Below, one piece after another: positions 44,335 through 55,143 of a stretch of 64,000 nt of DNA. This DNA is from DASYQD01 sp036005845 (GTDB lineage Bacteria; Acidobacteriota; Thermoanaerobaculia; Multivoradales; JAIOJS01): NCBI GenBank assembly GCA_036005845.1, contig DASYQD010000117.1:90310-154309 (forward strand), written 5' to 3'. Below the pieces are notes generated by a model. The model was given only the letters and a program-made list of their open reading frames with translations, was not told the origin of the DNA and ran no database searches. The translations under genes and the position numbers were made by a program. Position 1 is the first letter of the stretch; every line of letters begins with the position of its first letter.

Positions 44335-47178
44335 ATGAGAGGTCGCACCGTCGCCGCCGCGTCGCTTCTTTGCCTCTTCCTGGCCGCCGCCGTGCTCGGC
44401 ACCGCCGACCGGCCGGCCGTGATCGAAGGCCGCACCGGCCTGCTGTGGGTCGCCGATCCGCAGTTCGCCGTCAGCAACGGTTTCGCGCCCGACGTCGTCA
44501 TGCCGCGCGCCCAGGCGCTGCGCATGGTGGCGGCGATGAACCGCGGCGCGCTGCCCAACTTCGGCCGCCGCGACTGGCGCCTGCCGACGCAGCGCGAGCT
44601 CAAGGCGTGGCTGCGCAGCCAGGGCCTGCCGACGCGCATCGCGCCCACGCCGGGCGTCGACGTGGTGCGCAGCTGGCCGGTGGTCGGCGCGGCGACGCTG
44701 CCCGGCGTCGCGGCGACGGCGATCCTCGCCACCAACAGCGTGCAGCTCAACCGCAGCGCGGCCGTCACCGGCGACATGGTCGTCAACGACTCTTCGGCGG
44801 GCCCCTATCTCGACGCCGCGGCGCAGCTCAAGCTCGACCGCGACTCGCACGTCACCGGCGACCTGAAGAGCAACTCCATCGGCCTCGACCAGAATTCGCT
44901 GCTGACCGGCAACGCCAGCTACAACACCCTCTCCAACGGCGGCACCATCACCGGTACATCGTCGAGCCCGCTGGCGCTGCCAGTCTTCGCGCTGCTGCCG
45001 GTCTTCCACACCGCGGCGCCGCGCTCGGGCGCGAGCGACGTCAGCGTCGGCGCCGGCCAGACGGTGACGCTCACGGCCGGCGACTACGGCCACGTCAGCG
45101 TCGCCGCCACCGGCAAGCTGGTGCTCTCGGGCGGCATCTACAACGTGAGCGACGTGACGACGGCCAGCGTCACCGGCTGCAACTACCCCTGCGCCTCGAT
45201 CGAGGCGACGGCGGGTAGCGACGTGCGGATGGCCGGACGGCTCACCGTCGCCACCTCGTCGTTCGTCGGCCCGCAGAGCGGTTCGGCCGTCGACGCTGCG
45301 CAGATCGTCTTCTACGTCGGCGGCATCAACGGCGCGACCGGCGTGCTCGGCGCCACGCCGTCCGCCGCCTCCGTGGGCCGCTTCACGCACCTGCAAGCCA
45401 ATGTCTACGCCCCCAACGGCAGCGTGCTCGTCGAGCGCGACGTGGTGGCGCGCGGCGCCCTCGTCGGCCGCGACGTGCGGCTCGGCCAGAGCACGACGCT
45501 GGAGGTGGCCAGCTACTTCTCCAACCACCCGCCGGTCGCCATCCCGACCTACGCGCTCACCAACGGCACGGCCACGATCACCATCACCCTGCACGGCTCC
45601 GACCCCGACCTCGACGACCTCACCTTCTCGATCGTCAGCGGCAGCGGACCGACGCACGGCACACTGGGGCCGGTGGTGGAGCTGCCGCCGCCAGTGCCGC
45701 CGGGCGATCCCGGACGGCCGCAGGGCGACCCGCCGCGCACCGAGGCGACGGTGACCTACACCGCGTCTACATCGGGCAACGTCGAGGACAGCTTCGTCTT
45801 CCGCGTCACCGACCCGTCGGGGGCGAGCGGCACCGCCGTCGTCACCCTCAACCCGCCGGGGGCCGAGAACCCGCCGCCGTCCGACCCGACGACGGTCGTC
45901 GCCAACGACACCCACGACACCACGACAACGGACCGTGCGGTGACGCTCACCCTGACCGCCGGCGCGCCGGCGAGCACCAGCCTCACCTTCTCGATTCTGC
46001 CCGCCACCGGGCCGGCGAACGGCACGCTCGGCACGCTGGTGCAGGGCAGCGAGTCGCCGCAGCGCAGCGCCAGCGTCGTCTACACGCCGGCGAGCGGCTT
46101 CACCGGCGTCGACAGCTTCCAGTTCGAAGCCTGCGGCGTCATCGCCAGCGTCAACACCTGCGACAGCGGCACCGCCACCGTGCAGGTCGACGACCCGGTC
46201 GTCGAGCCGAGCGACGACATCGCGCCCGACCAGAGCGTCTCGACGCCGGCCGACACCCAGGTCACCATCGGTCTCGGCAGCGTCGGCGGCGGCACCGGGA
46301 CGCAGTTCGCGGCCAGCAGCGCGGGCAGCCGCCGCATCACCGGCAAGGCCGCGTTCCTCGATCCGGCGGAGGTCGCGGGCAACGTCGCCGACGCCGACAC
46401 CAACGGCTTCGGCGACAACCACAACGACAACCTCGCCGCCGGCGCGCCGGTGTTCATCTACGCGGCCGTCGGCAGCACGGGCGGCAACGGCAGCAACGGC
46501 ACCGTGCGCATCGAGATCGAATGGGACATCAGCCAGATCGGCCCCATCGGCCCGAGCGGCACCGCGCAGCTGACGCTGACCACCAACCGCGGCGCCACCG
46601 ACTCGCTCAATACTTACTTCTTCGCCGGCGGCGGCGGCAACGGCACGCTCGAGAACAGCGACTTCGAGGCCAGCCTCGAGCCGCTTCCGGGTGTGGTGAT
46701 GCCGGTCACCGGCTCGCAAGGGGCCGACGGCACCTTCAGTTTCGACGTCAAGGACGCCCTCAACGCCGCCATCGCCAACGGCTCCACCTTCTTCACCGTG
46801 CAGGCGCGCGTCGACGAGAACCTCACCAGCGGCCGCGGCCTCGGCATCTACTCGACGGCGGACAACCCGCTCAACGTCGGCAAGGGGCCGGCGCTGGACC
46901 TCGAATCGCCGCCGCTCACGCCGCCGCCGACCTACACGGTGCAAAGCCTGGCGAGTCACGGCATCCTCAAGGACTCGGCGAACAACCTGATCACCGCCGT
47001 GCCGTACGAGCTGCCCGACAACGTGGTGAGGTACACGCCGAACGCCAGCTACATCGGCAACGACACCTTCAGCTACAAGGCCGAGCTGTTCACCACGGTG
47101 GACACCGGCGTCGTGTCGCTCTTCATCAACGCGCTCGATTGCGCGACGTCGCCCGCGGGATGCTACGACGGCAGATGA
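44335..47178 (+). CDS. Large secreted multidomain protein (DUF1566, beta-helix, Ig-like)
   Basis: 947 residues; AAGGGGGG precedes the ATG at 44335. After a signal peptide comes a short DUF1566/Lcl-type domain (RTGLLWVADPQ, RRDWRLPTQRELKAWL). Residues 125-405 resemble bactofilin-like polymer or parallel beta-helix sequence, with many short V/T/S/G strands (VSVGAGQTVTLTAGDYGHV, VLVERDVVARGALVGRDV). From 405 on come Ig-like/VCBS-type domains (ITITLHGSDPDLDDLTFSI; SVVYTPASGFTGVDSFQF; PYELPDNVVRYTPNASYIG). A Cys-rich terminus ends CATSPAGCYDGR. Such mosaics are surface-exposed or periplasmic and may bind polysaccharide. The precise role is unknown. The L,D-transpeptidase gene starts 200 bp later. 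Confidence 0.75.
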   Translation: MRGRTVAAASLLCLFLAAAVLGTADRPAVIEGRTGLLWVADPQFAVSNGFAPDVVMPRAQALRMVAAMNRGALPNFGRRDWRLPTQRELKAWLRSQGLPTRIAPTPGVDVVRSWPVVGAATLPGVAATAILATNSVQLNRSAAVTGDMVVNDSSAGPYLDAAAQLKLDRDSHVTGDLKSNSIGLDQNSLLTGNASYNTLSNGGTITGTSSSPLALPVFALLPVFHTAAPRSGASDVSVGAGQTVTLTAGDYGHVSVAATGKLVLSGGIYNVSDVTTASVTGCNYPCASIEATAGSDVRMAGRLTVATSSFVGPQSGSAVDAAQIVFYVGGINGATGVLGATPSAASVGRFTHLQANVYAPNGSVLVERDVVARGALVGRDVRLGQSTTLEVASYFSNHPPVAIPTYALTNGTATITITLHGSDPDLDDLTFSIVSGSGPTHGTLGPVVELPPPVPPGDPGRPQGDPPRTEATVTYTASTSGNVEDSFVFRVTDPSGASGTAVVTLNPPGAENPPPSDPTTVVANDTHDTTTTDRAVTLTLTAGAPASTSLTFSILPATGPANGTLGTLVQGSESPQRSASVVYTPASGFTGVDSFQFEACGVIASVNTCDSGTATVQVDDPVVEPSDDIAPDQSVSTPADTQVTIGLGSVGGGTGTQFAASSAGSRRITGKAAFLDPAEVAGNVADADTNGFGDNHNDNLAAGAPVFIYAAVGSTGGNGSNGTVRIEIEWDISQIGPIGPSGTAQLTLTTNRGATDSLNTYFFAGGGGNGTLENSDFEASLEPLPGVVMPVTGSQGADGTFSFDVKDALNAAIANGSTFFTVQARVDENLTSGRGLGIYSTADNPLNVGKGPALDLESPPLTPPPTYTVQSLASHGILKDSANNLITAVPYELPDNVVRYTPNASYIGNDTFSYKAELFTTVDTGVVSLFINALDCATSPAGCYDGR

Positions 47179-47381
47179 GGATCGCGGCGCCGCGATGAAG
47201 CGGCTGCGCCGCCGGAGCTGAGGGCCCAGCGGCGTCGTCCCGCGAGACCAGCTGGCTCGAGGATCCCGCTCGGCCGTCCGAGCGGATCCTTCCGCAAGCT
47301 CGGCGCGACGGCGCCGAACAGCCGGACTCTGTCCATTCGTTGGGACGGCAAGCGGCGCGCAGTTTGCACCTATCGCGGAAA

Positions 47382-48410
47382 ATGTTGCGAACCAATACCG
47401 CGCCGCTTGCTCTGACGCTGGTGCTGCTGGCGATTCCCGGGGCGGCCCCGGCGGCCAAGCCGCCGGCGGGCGCTCCAGCGCAAGGCCAATCGCCGGCTCC
47501 GCCTGCACCGACCACCCCGGCCCCTGCCGCCCCGGCGGAGCCGGCCACGACCATGCCGGTGAAGCCAACGGACGCCGACGTGCAGGTGGCCCTCGAACGG
47601 TCCTCCTTCTCGCCGGGAGAGATCGACGGTCGCGGCGGAGCGAACACGCGTAAGGCGTTGCAAGCATTCCAGCGCTCGCGGTCGCTGCCGGTGACCGCCA
47701 GGCTGAGCGCCGAGACCTGGAAGAGCCTGTGGACGGCGTCCGCCGGTCCGACCTTGGCGAGCTACACGATCACCGTGGACGACGCTGCCGGGCCGTACCT
47801 GGCGAAGATTCCAAAGGACACGGAGGAACAGGCGAAGCTCGAGCGGCTCGGTTACACCTCGGTCCTGGAAATGCTCGGCGAGCGGTTCCATGCCGCTCCC
47901 GAGTACCTGCGCCGCCTCAATCCGCGCGCCAGGTTCGCGGCGGGCGAGGAGATCAAGACGCCGAACACACGCCTCCCGGTGCTTGCCGAGGCCGCGAGCG
48001 GCGAGGTCCGGGTGGTGGTGTCGAGGAAGGCTGGCACCCTCACCGTCGAGCGCGGCGGCAAGGTGTTGTTCTTCGCGCCGGTCACCTCCGGCAGCGCGCA
48101 CGACCCGTTGCCGATCGGCGATTGGAAGGTCAAGGGCGTGGCTCGCGACCCGGTGTTCCGCTACAACCCCGACCTGTTCTGGGACTCCGACGCCAGCGCT
48201 GTCAAGGCAACGATCCCAGCGGGGCCGAACAACCCGGTCGGCGTCGTCTGGATCGACCTCGACAAGCCACACTACGGACTCCATGGCACGCCCGAGCCGC
48301 GAACGATCGGCCGCACCGCCTCGCACGGCTGCGTTCGCCTGACCAACTGGGATGCGATGACGGTGGCGGGCCTGGTGAAGCCGGGGACTCCCGTCCTCCT
48401 GCGGCCCTAA
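47382..48410 (+). CDS. L,D-transpeptidase (YkuD) with peptidoglycan-binding domain
   Basis: 342 residues. A signal peptide is followed by a Pro/Ala-rich linker (to about 65) and a PG-binding-1-like three-helix domain (VQVALERSSFSPGEIDGRGG with ALQAFQRSRSLPV). A LysM-like region sits near residues 125-195 (ITVDDAAGPY, RRLNPRARFAAGEEIKTP). The C-terminal YkuD catalytic domain carries GLHGTPEP, TASHGCVRLTNWDA with His315 and Cys317. It would form 3-3 cross-links or attach proteins to peptidoglycan in the periplasm. The catalytic motif is complete. No obvious operon partners; DinB-like protein starts 27 bp downstream. Confidence 0.92.
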   Translation: MLRTNTAPLALTLVLLAIPGAAPAAKPPAGAPAQGQSPAPPAPTTPAPAAPAEPATTMPVKPTDADVQVALERSSFSPGEIDGRGGANTRKALQAFQRSRSLPVTARLSAETWKSLWTASAGPTLASYTITVDDAAGPYLAKIPKDTEEQAKLERLGYTSVLEMLGERFHAAPEYLRRLNPRARFAAGEEIKTPNTRLPVLAEAASGEVRVVVSRKAGTLTVERGGKVLFFAPVTSGSAHDPLPIGDWKVKGVARDPVFRYNPDLFWDSDASAVKATIPAGPNNPVGVVWIDLDKPHYGLHGTPEPRTIGRTASHGCVRLTNWDAMTVAGLVKPGTPVLLRP

Positions 48411-48437
48411 GCCCCGGCGGCGATACCATCGGGGCGG

Positions 48438-49040
48438 ATGACGATCCGCCCCGAACAGCAGCGCGCGCTCGATTACGCCCGGCGGCGCGGCACCGAGGCG
48501 CCGCTCGACGCCATCCGCGAGCGCGTCGCCGCGACCTTCACGACGCTCGACGCGCTCGTCGAGATGATTCCAATGGAGCTCGCGCGCCAGCACCGCGGCA
48601 CCTCGACATGGTCGATCCAGGAAGTCGTCGACCACCTCGTCGAGAGCGACCGCCCGGCGATCGAGCAGCTCGCCCAGCTCCTCGCCGGCCACGATGTAGC
48701 CGAACCGATCGCGGCCAGCCTGCAGTCGGTGACGCCGCTGGCGAAAGACTGGACCTCGCTGCGCGCCGAGCTGCGCGGCATCCACCGCGACCTCCTCGCC
48801 CTGCTCGCCGCCGCGAGCGGCGACGAGCCCACGACCGTAGCGGCCCCGGTGCAGATGGTGGTCAAGTGCGCCCGTCCCGACGGCAGCCTGGAGCCGGTGA
48901 GCTGGCTCGAGCACTTCGACTGGAAGGCCTTCGCCATCCTCCTCCACGCGCACAACCGCGAGCACATCGCGCAGATCCAGCGCATCCTCGCCGCGCCCGC
49001 CGCGGCCGCGCCCAGGCCGTCGGGCCAGCCGGCGCTTTGA
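48438..49040 (+). CDS. DinB-superfamily protein
   Basis: 200 residues of helical character. DinB/YfiT-fold metal-ligand histidines are recognisable: WSIQEVVDHLVESDR around residue 55-70, and LLHAHNREHIAQIQRIL near 175-190 with the paired His. These proteins form a four-helix bundle; many act as thiol-dependent or GST-like transferases (for example mycothiol or bacillithiol S-transferases), but the substrate here is unknown. Small spacing to the transpeptidase gene (27 bp) suggests a shared transcript, without clear functional sense. Confidence 0.82.
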   Translation: MTIRPEQQRALDYARRRGTEAPLDAIRERVAATFTTLDALVEMIPMELARQHRGTSTWSIQEVVDHLVESDRPAIEQLAQLLAGHDVAEPIAASLQSVTPLAKDWTSLRAELRGIHRDLLALLAAASGDEPTTVAAPVQMVVKCARPDGSLEPVSWLEHFDWKAFAILLHAHNREHIAQIQRILAAPAAAAPRPSGQPAL

Positions 49041-49110
49041 TAGAGTCCGCGCCCTCGCCCCACCGGCGGCGGTCTTTCGCGCCGCCGGCAAATCCCGAGG
49101 AGGCACAGCG

Positions 49111-50280
<1,170 letters not shown>

Positions 50281-50281
50281 C

Positions 50282-51175
<894 letters not shown>

Positions 51176-51198
51176 CCGGCAGGCGTCAGATCCGAGCG

Positions 51199-51918
51199 AT
51201 GCTCAACACCTCGCAGCTGCACGTCCCCTTCACGCGGCCGCCCGGCGGCGGCTGGCTGGCGTTGCTCGGCGGCGGCGAGTTCAGCTTCGGCGAGACGCTG
51301 GACGCCGACCACGCCTGGATCGAGAAGACGCCGCCGGGAACGATCGGCTTCCTGCCCGCGGCGAGCGGGTCGACCGACTACCCGCAGCTCTTCGCCACCT
51401 ACCTGCGCGAGAGCTTCGCCCGCGAGCTCGAGACGCTGCCCGTCTTCCGCGGCCGCGACGGCCGGCGTGAGAAGAACGCCGAGCGCGTCGGCGAGGTGGC
51501 GGGCGTCTACATCGGCGGCGGCGTTCCCGATCACCTCATCGAGGCGATCGGCAGCACGACGGTGGCGACGGCGCTCGAGCAGCGGCTGTCGAGCGGCGGC
51601 ACCGTGGTGGCGATCGCCGCCGCCGCGCAGTGCATGGGCGTCATCGCGCGCAGCGTCTTCGGCGGCAACGCGGTGACCGCCCTCGGCTGGCTCGACGGCG
51701 GCGTGGTGGAGCCCAACTTCGACCCCGAGCACGACCGCCGCCTGCGCCAGATGATGCGCCAGCCCGGCGTGCGCTGGGGCGTCGGCATCCCCGCCGGCGC
51801 CGCGCTCCTGCTCGGACCCGACGGCGCCATGGAAGTGGTGGATCAAGTCCACGTTCTGGCCTCGCCCGACGGCGAGTACGCCGTGCTCGAAGAGGACGAC
51901 ACCAGCAACCTGATGTGA
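51199..51918 (+). CDS. Peptidase S51-like (cyanophycinase fold) protein without nucleophile serine
   Basis: 239 residues. The class I glutamine amidotransferase-like fold is suggested by GGGWLALLGGGEFSFGE, TIGFLPAAS, GVYIGGGVPDHLIEAI and VRWGVGIPAGAALLL. In active S51 enzymes the third of these is followed by a G-x-S-A-G nucleophile elbow; here the aligned sequence is AIAAAAQCMG, with Ala140 where Ser is expected. The loss implies no serine peptidase activity, unless Cys145 or another residue acts. It sits between sucD and ndk with short gaps, so it is probably cotranscribed. Function unknown. Confidence 0.68.
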   Translation: MLNTSQLHVPFTRPPGGGWLALLGGGEFSFGETLDADHAWIEKTPPGTIGFLPAASGSTDYPQLFATYLRESFARELETLPVFRGRDGRREKNAERVGEVAGVYIGGGVPDHLIEAIGSTTVATALEQRLSSGGTVVAIAAAAQCMGVIARSVFGGNAVTALGWLDGGVVEPNFDPEHDRRLRQMMRQPGVRWGVGIPAGAALLLGPDGAMEVVDQVHVLASPDGEYAVLEEDDTSNLM

Positions 51919-51931
51919 GGAAGAGAGCCTG

Positions 51932-52354
51932 ATGCCCCATACGCTAGCTATCGTCAAGCCCGACGCCTTCGCCGCCGGCAACGCCGGCAACATCGTCGCC
52001 CACCTCGAGCGCGAGGGCTTCAAGCTGCGCGGCGCGCGGGTGCTGCACCTGTCGCGCGAGCAGGCGCAGGCCTTCTACGAGGTGCACGCGCAGCGCCCCT
52101 TCTACGGCAGCCTCGTCGAGTTCATGACCAGCGGCCCCTGCATGCCGCTGGCGCTCGAGCGCGAGGATGCCGTGCCGTACCTGCGACAGGTGATGGGCGC
52201 CACCGATCCGGCGAAGGCCGACGCGGGCACCGTCCGCAAGCTCTTCGCCACCTCGATCGAGAAGAACGCCATCCACGGCAGCGACTCGGCCGAGAATGCC
52301 GAGAAGGAGCTGGCGTTCTTCTTCTCGCGCGCCGAGCTGCTCGCGGCGCGCTGA
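51932..52354 (+). CDS. ndk: Nucleoside diphosphate kinase
   Basis: 140 residues of the typical NDK: TLAIVKPDAF at the N-terminus, PFYGSLVEFMTSGP, the catalytic histidine His115 in EKNAIHGSDS, and an ending ELAFFFSRAEL. It transfers the gamma-phosphate between nucleoside tri- and diphosphates via phosphohistidine. ATG at 51932 lies 13 bp after the preceding stop, so it belongs to the sucC-sucD unit. A possible terminator hairpin lies 45 bp downstream. Confidence 0.96.
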   Translation: MPHTLAIVKPDAFAAGNAGNIVAHLEREGFKLRGARVLHLSREQAQAFYEVHAQRPFYGSLVEFMTSGPCMPLALEREDAVPYLRQVMGATDPAKADAGTVRKLFATSIEKNAIHGSDSAENAEKELAFFFSRAELLAAR

Positions 52355-52398
52355 CGGCGCGGCGTTGAGGTACGCGTCCGCCTTCCGCCCACCGTTCG

Positions 52399-52427
52399 CT
52401 GCGGGGGGCACGGCCAGCTCCCCGCAG
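52399..52427 (+). terminator. Weak terminator-like hairpin after ndk
   Basis: CTGCGGGG (52399-52406) and CCCCGCAG (52420-52427) form a perfect 8-bp stem with a 13-base loop in the 284-bp gap between ndk and the next gene. No T-run follows. The rest of that gap shows no gene or other signal I recognise. Confidence 0.35.
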
Positions 52428-52638
52428 GAGGCGCCGACCGCGTGCAATGCTCCGCGAGCTGAAGTCAGCGAAAACCCTATTGGGGTCCGTCCGACTGAGA
52501 AGGAAGCGCCGCGAGGGGGCAGGAGTAGCGTCGACGCCCGACCATCGTCCACCGTCCGAGCGCCCAACTGACGGAGAGTAGTGCCTGTATGAGCGTCTGC
52601 CGCTGCCGCGGAGGAGCCGGCGAGACACGGAGAGCACC

Positions 52639-54225
52639 ATGGTCTGGATCCTCAACCCGATGACTTGGCCATGGGCTCGTATCGCTTACACCAGCGTTCT
52701 GCTGCTGCTAGCCGTTATCGCGTTACGCGAGATATGGCGCGCCTGGACTGACAATGCCCTCTATGTTGGAAGCTTCCGCTATCGCAAGAATGGCGTTGAG
52801 CAGGCGGCCGCCGGTGATGCGTTCGCGGCTGAGGTCCTTCACTACCATCAACTGCTCGCGCGTAGGTTGCAGGAGGAGTACACCCGCCGACAGCGCCATG
52901 CGCGGGCAGCTAGCTCGGTCACGCAAGGGTCGCCGCCCGAGACCGAGATCGGACGCCTCCCCCTCGATGTGGCGCCGATCGTCAGTCCCGAGAACGCCCT
53001 TGCCGACATGGAACTCAAAGTCCAGGGGTTCGACATCGGTCAGCTTCTCAGCCGTCTGCGCAGCGGCGTGCGGCCACAGAACGAGCTCTCAGGCGACGTA
53101 GATGACCTCGACGGAAGCATCACGGTGAGTGTGCGCTGGAGCGGGGGCCCGTCGGAGGCGAGGGGCGCCGCCGTCACAGCGGACCATTTCGCTATTGCTG
53201 GCATTCGCGACAACGATGCGGCGGCATTCCGAGTCGCATGTCGCCTCATCCATGCGCAGGGCGCTATGCAACGAGCCAGCAAGTATCTATCGCAGGTGCC
53301 CGCCGAAGAGTTTTGCGAATGGGCTTGGTGGTGGAAGAAGTACCGCGACATGGTCGACCGCGGTCAGCGCGAGGCCCTTACCGACGATGACGACAAGACT
53401 CTCTCGGCGATCAGGAAGGGCGTCGATTACTTGATCCGGCCAACGGCGCGTTACGCCGAGCTCTGGCGCTTACGCGCCAACGTTCTTGAGACGACACGCA
53501 ACCGCTCGCCAGAGGATGATGCCCAACTTGCGGAGGACTGGCGCACCTACGCCAGCCTACTCGCGCAGTCGCCCAATGGCCCTGTCGGCTCAGTCTCCAG
53601 TGGAGCTGCTCGGGCGACCGCCGAGCGTGTAGAGGCCGCGAAAACGACGCCCACTCTTCCGATTGTTGGCCGTTGGGTATGGACCAGCGAATACGCGGCA
53701 GTCACCGTGACCGCCATCGTTGTCGATGAGGGGGGTGCCGAATTCCTCCTGTTGCCGGACTATGCCAGCTCGGCAAGTGGTGGCGCGCCCGTCGTTTTCA
53801 GTTCCGCTCCGAGAGGCGGCGTCGTGCTGGGCCGCCGCGGCAGGCGGATACCATTGCCGGGCAGCACCGGAGCCATCGGCGGCATTCTGCTAGTACCACT
53901 TGACGCGGGAGTGCGAGTGAGCCCACTGCTTCCCGACCGTACCGGCATCCAACGGTTGGCCAAGGTCGGAATCGGCGACCGTCTCGTTCTATGGGGAGGC
54001 GAGCGCGGGAGGACTGAGCTGACCGTGTCGAGCGTCGACGTCGAGCTCAACGACATCTCTGGTTTGATCAAAACCGAAAAGGCGACCCAGGGCGGTGACG
54101 GTGGTGCGCCTGTGTTGAACTCCAAGGGCGACCTTGTGGCGATGGGGTACATGGGAAGCGAGAGCGCGAGTTTTCTCCTCCCTCTGAAGGATCTCCTGGA
54201 GCAAAACAATCTCAGGGTGAGGTGA
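52639..54225 (+). CDS. Membrane-anchored protein with degenerate trypsin-like domain
   Basis: 528 residues; GGAGAG precedes the ATG. Residues 12-34 are a single transmembrane helix; the rest is soluble. A helical middle part (to about 335) includes EEFCEWAWWWKKYRDMVDRGQ. The C-terminal part, from about 340, looks like a trypsin-fold double barrel: GRWVWTSEYAAVTVTAIVVD, PLDAGVRVSPLL, and QGGDGGAPVLNSKGDLVAMG. The last resembles GDSGGPV but Asp487 replaces the catalytic Ser, and no catalytic His is seen in the position after the first barrel strand. So the fold is probably a binding module, not a protease. Base composition is lower than in sucCD. Role unknown; related inactive trypsin-like modules serve as effectors or scaffolds. 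Confidence 0.65.
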   Translation: MVWILNPMTWPWARIAYTSVLLLLAVIALREIWRAWTDNALYVGSFRYRKNGVEQAAAGDAFAAEVLHYHQLLARRLQEEYTRRQRHARAASSVTQGSPPETEIGRLPLDVAPIVSPENALADMELKVQGFDIGQLLSRLRSGVRPQNELSGDVDDLDGSITVSVRWSGGPSEARGAAVTADHFAIAGIRDNDAAAFRVACRLIHAQGAMQRASKYLSQVPAEEFCEWAWWWKKYRDMVDRGQREALTDDDDKTLSAIRKGVDYLIRPTARYAELWRLRANVLETTRNRSPEDDAQLAEDWRTYASLLAQSPNGPVGSVSSGAARATAERVEAAKTTPTLPIVGRWVWTSEYAAVTVTAIVVDEGGAEFLLLPDYASSASGGAPVVFSSAPRGGVVLGRRGRRIPLPGSTGAIGGILLVPLDAGVRVSPLLPDRTGIQRLAKVGIGDRLVLWGGERGRTELTVSSVDVELNDISGLIKTEKATQGGDGGAPVLNSKGDLVAMGYMGSESASFLLPLKDLLEQNNLRVR

Positions 54226-54282
54226 GCCGCTCGGCGGTCGACATGACCCTGCGTGGGCGGTGCTGAGGTAGGCTCCGCGGCG

Positions 54283-54675
54283 ATGGTCTTCCGCGCTCCC
54301 AAAGCCGCGCCGGCGAGCCGCCTCCCGGAGGAACGCCGCGGTCACGTGATCGGCCGCTACTGCCACGGCTGCAACCAGGTCTTCCCGCTGCAGCGCGGCG
54401 TGCACAGCGGCGACCCGATCTCCGGCCGCGACCACGTCGCCTCGACCTGTGCCTACGAGGGGTGGCGGTTCGAGCCGGGCGCCGAGTGGTGGGAGCCGGC
54501 CGTCGAAGTGTTGCCGGCGCCGACGCCGCCGCCGCAGGCTAGCGCGGCTGCTGCGGGTGCGCCGGCGGGCAGCGCCACCGCCGGTCCGCCGCCGGCACCG
54601 GCGCCCGCGAGCCAGCCGCAGACGACCTCGGCGCCGCAGCAGGGGCAGCCGGCGCCGGCGCCGCCGAAGGGTTAG
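54283..54675 (+). CDS. Small Cys-containing protein with Pro/Ala-rich tail
   Basis: 130 residues. A short globular head has one C-x2-C motif in GRYCHGCNQVFPL, a His-rich turn (SGRDHVAST), and a single Cys in TCAYEGW, which together could form a zinc-binding site. The rest, from about residue 75, is a low-complexity Pro/Ala/Gln tail. No family recognised. The next gene begins 34 bp after its stop, so the two may be transcribed together. Cytoplasmic by absence of signal. Confidence 0.6.
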   Translation: MVFRAPKAAPASRLPEERRGHVIGRYCHGCNQVFPLQRGVHSGDPISGRDHVASTCAYEGWRFEPGAEWWEPAVEVLPAPTPPPQASAAAAGAPAGSATAGPPPAPAPASQPQTTSAPQQGQPAPAPPKG

Positions 54676-54709
54676 TTTTTCTTTTCGCTGTCGAGAAGGA
54701 GAAAAGGGC

Positions 54710-55105
54710 ATGGATCTCATCGTGCGCGCCTTTCCCGTCATCCCCGGCAAGGAGGAGCAGCTGCGCGCCTTCGCGCGCGAGTTGCAGACCCGCCGCGCCG
54801 CCGAGGCCAGCGAGTTCTACTCCCGCTTCGGCGTCAGCCGCGAGAGCTGGCACCTGCAGAGCACGCCGCAAGGCACCTGGATCATCGGCGTCACCCACCT
54901 CACCGGCCTGCCGATCGAGGTCGCCGCCGAGCAGTACTCCGAATCGGAAGAGCCGTTCGACCGCTGGTTCAAGAACCAGGTGCACGAGATGAGCGGCATC
55001 AATCCCGACGAGCAGCCGCTGGGGCCGCCGACGGAGTGCATCTTCGACACCGCGGCCGCGGTGACGGTAGAGCCGGCGACGCGCGCCGCGCAGCTCGCCG
55101 ACTAG
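54710..55105 (+). CDS. Small protein, ferredoxin-like dimeric alpha/beta fold suggested
   Basis: 131 residues; GAAGGAG sits 8-10 bases before the ATG at 54710. The first strand (DLIVRAFPVIPGKEEQLRAF) and the long helix resemble the dimeric alpha/beta barrel (antibiotic-biosynthesis-monooxygenase-like) group. A Ser-Arg-Trp segment and WIIGVTHLTGLPIEV follow. No catalytic residues can be assigned and no ligand is evident. Convergent with egtD, 38 bp away. Confidence 0.62.
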   Translation: MDLIVRAFPVIPGKEEQLRAFARELQTRRAAEASEFYSRFGVSRESWHLQSTPQGTWIIGVTHLTGLPIEVAAEQYSESEEPFDRWFKNQVHEMSGINPDEQPLGPPTECIFDTAAAVTVEPATRAAQLAD

Positions 55106-55143
55106 TCGACGGCGTACGCGCCGCGGCGTGCGGGTCAACCGGC

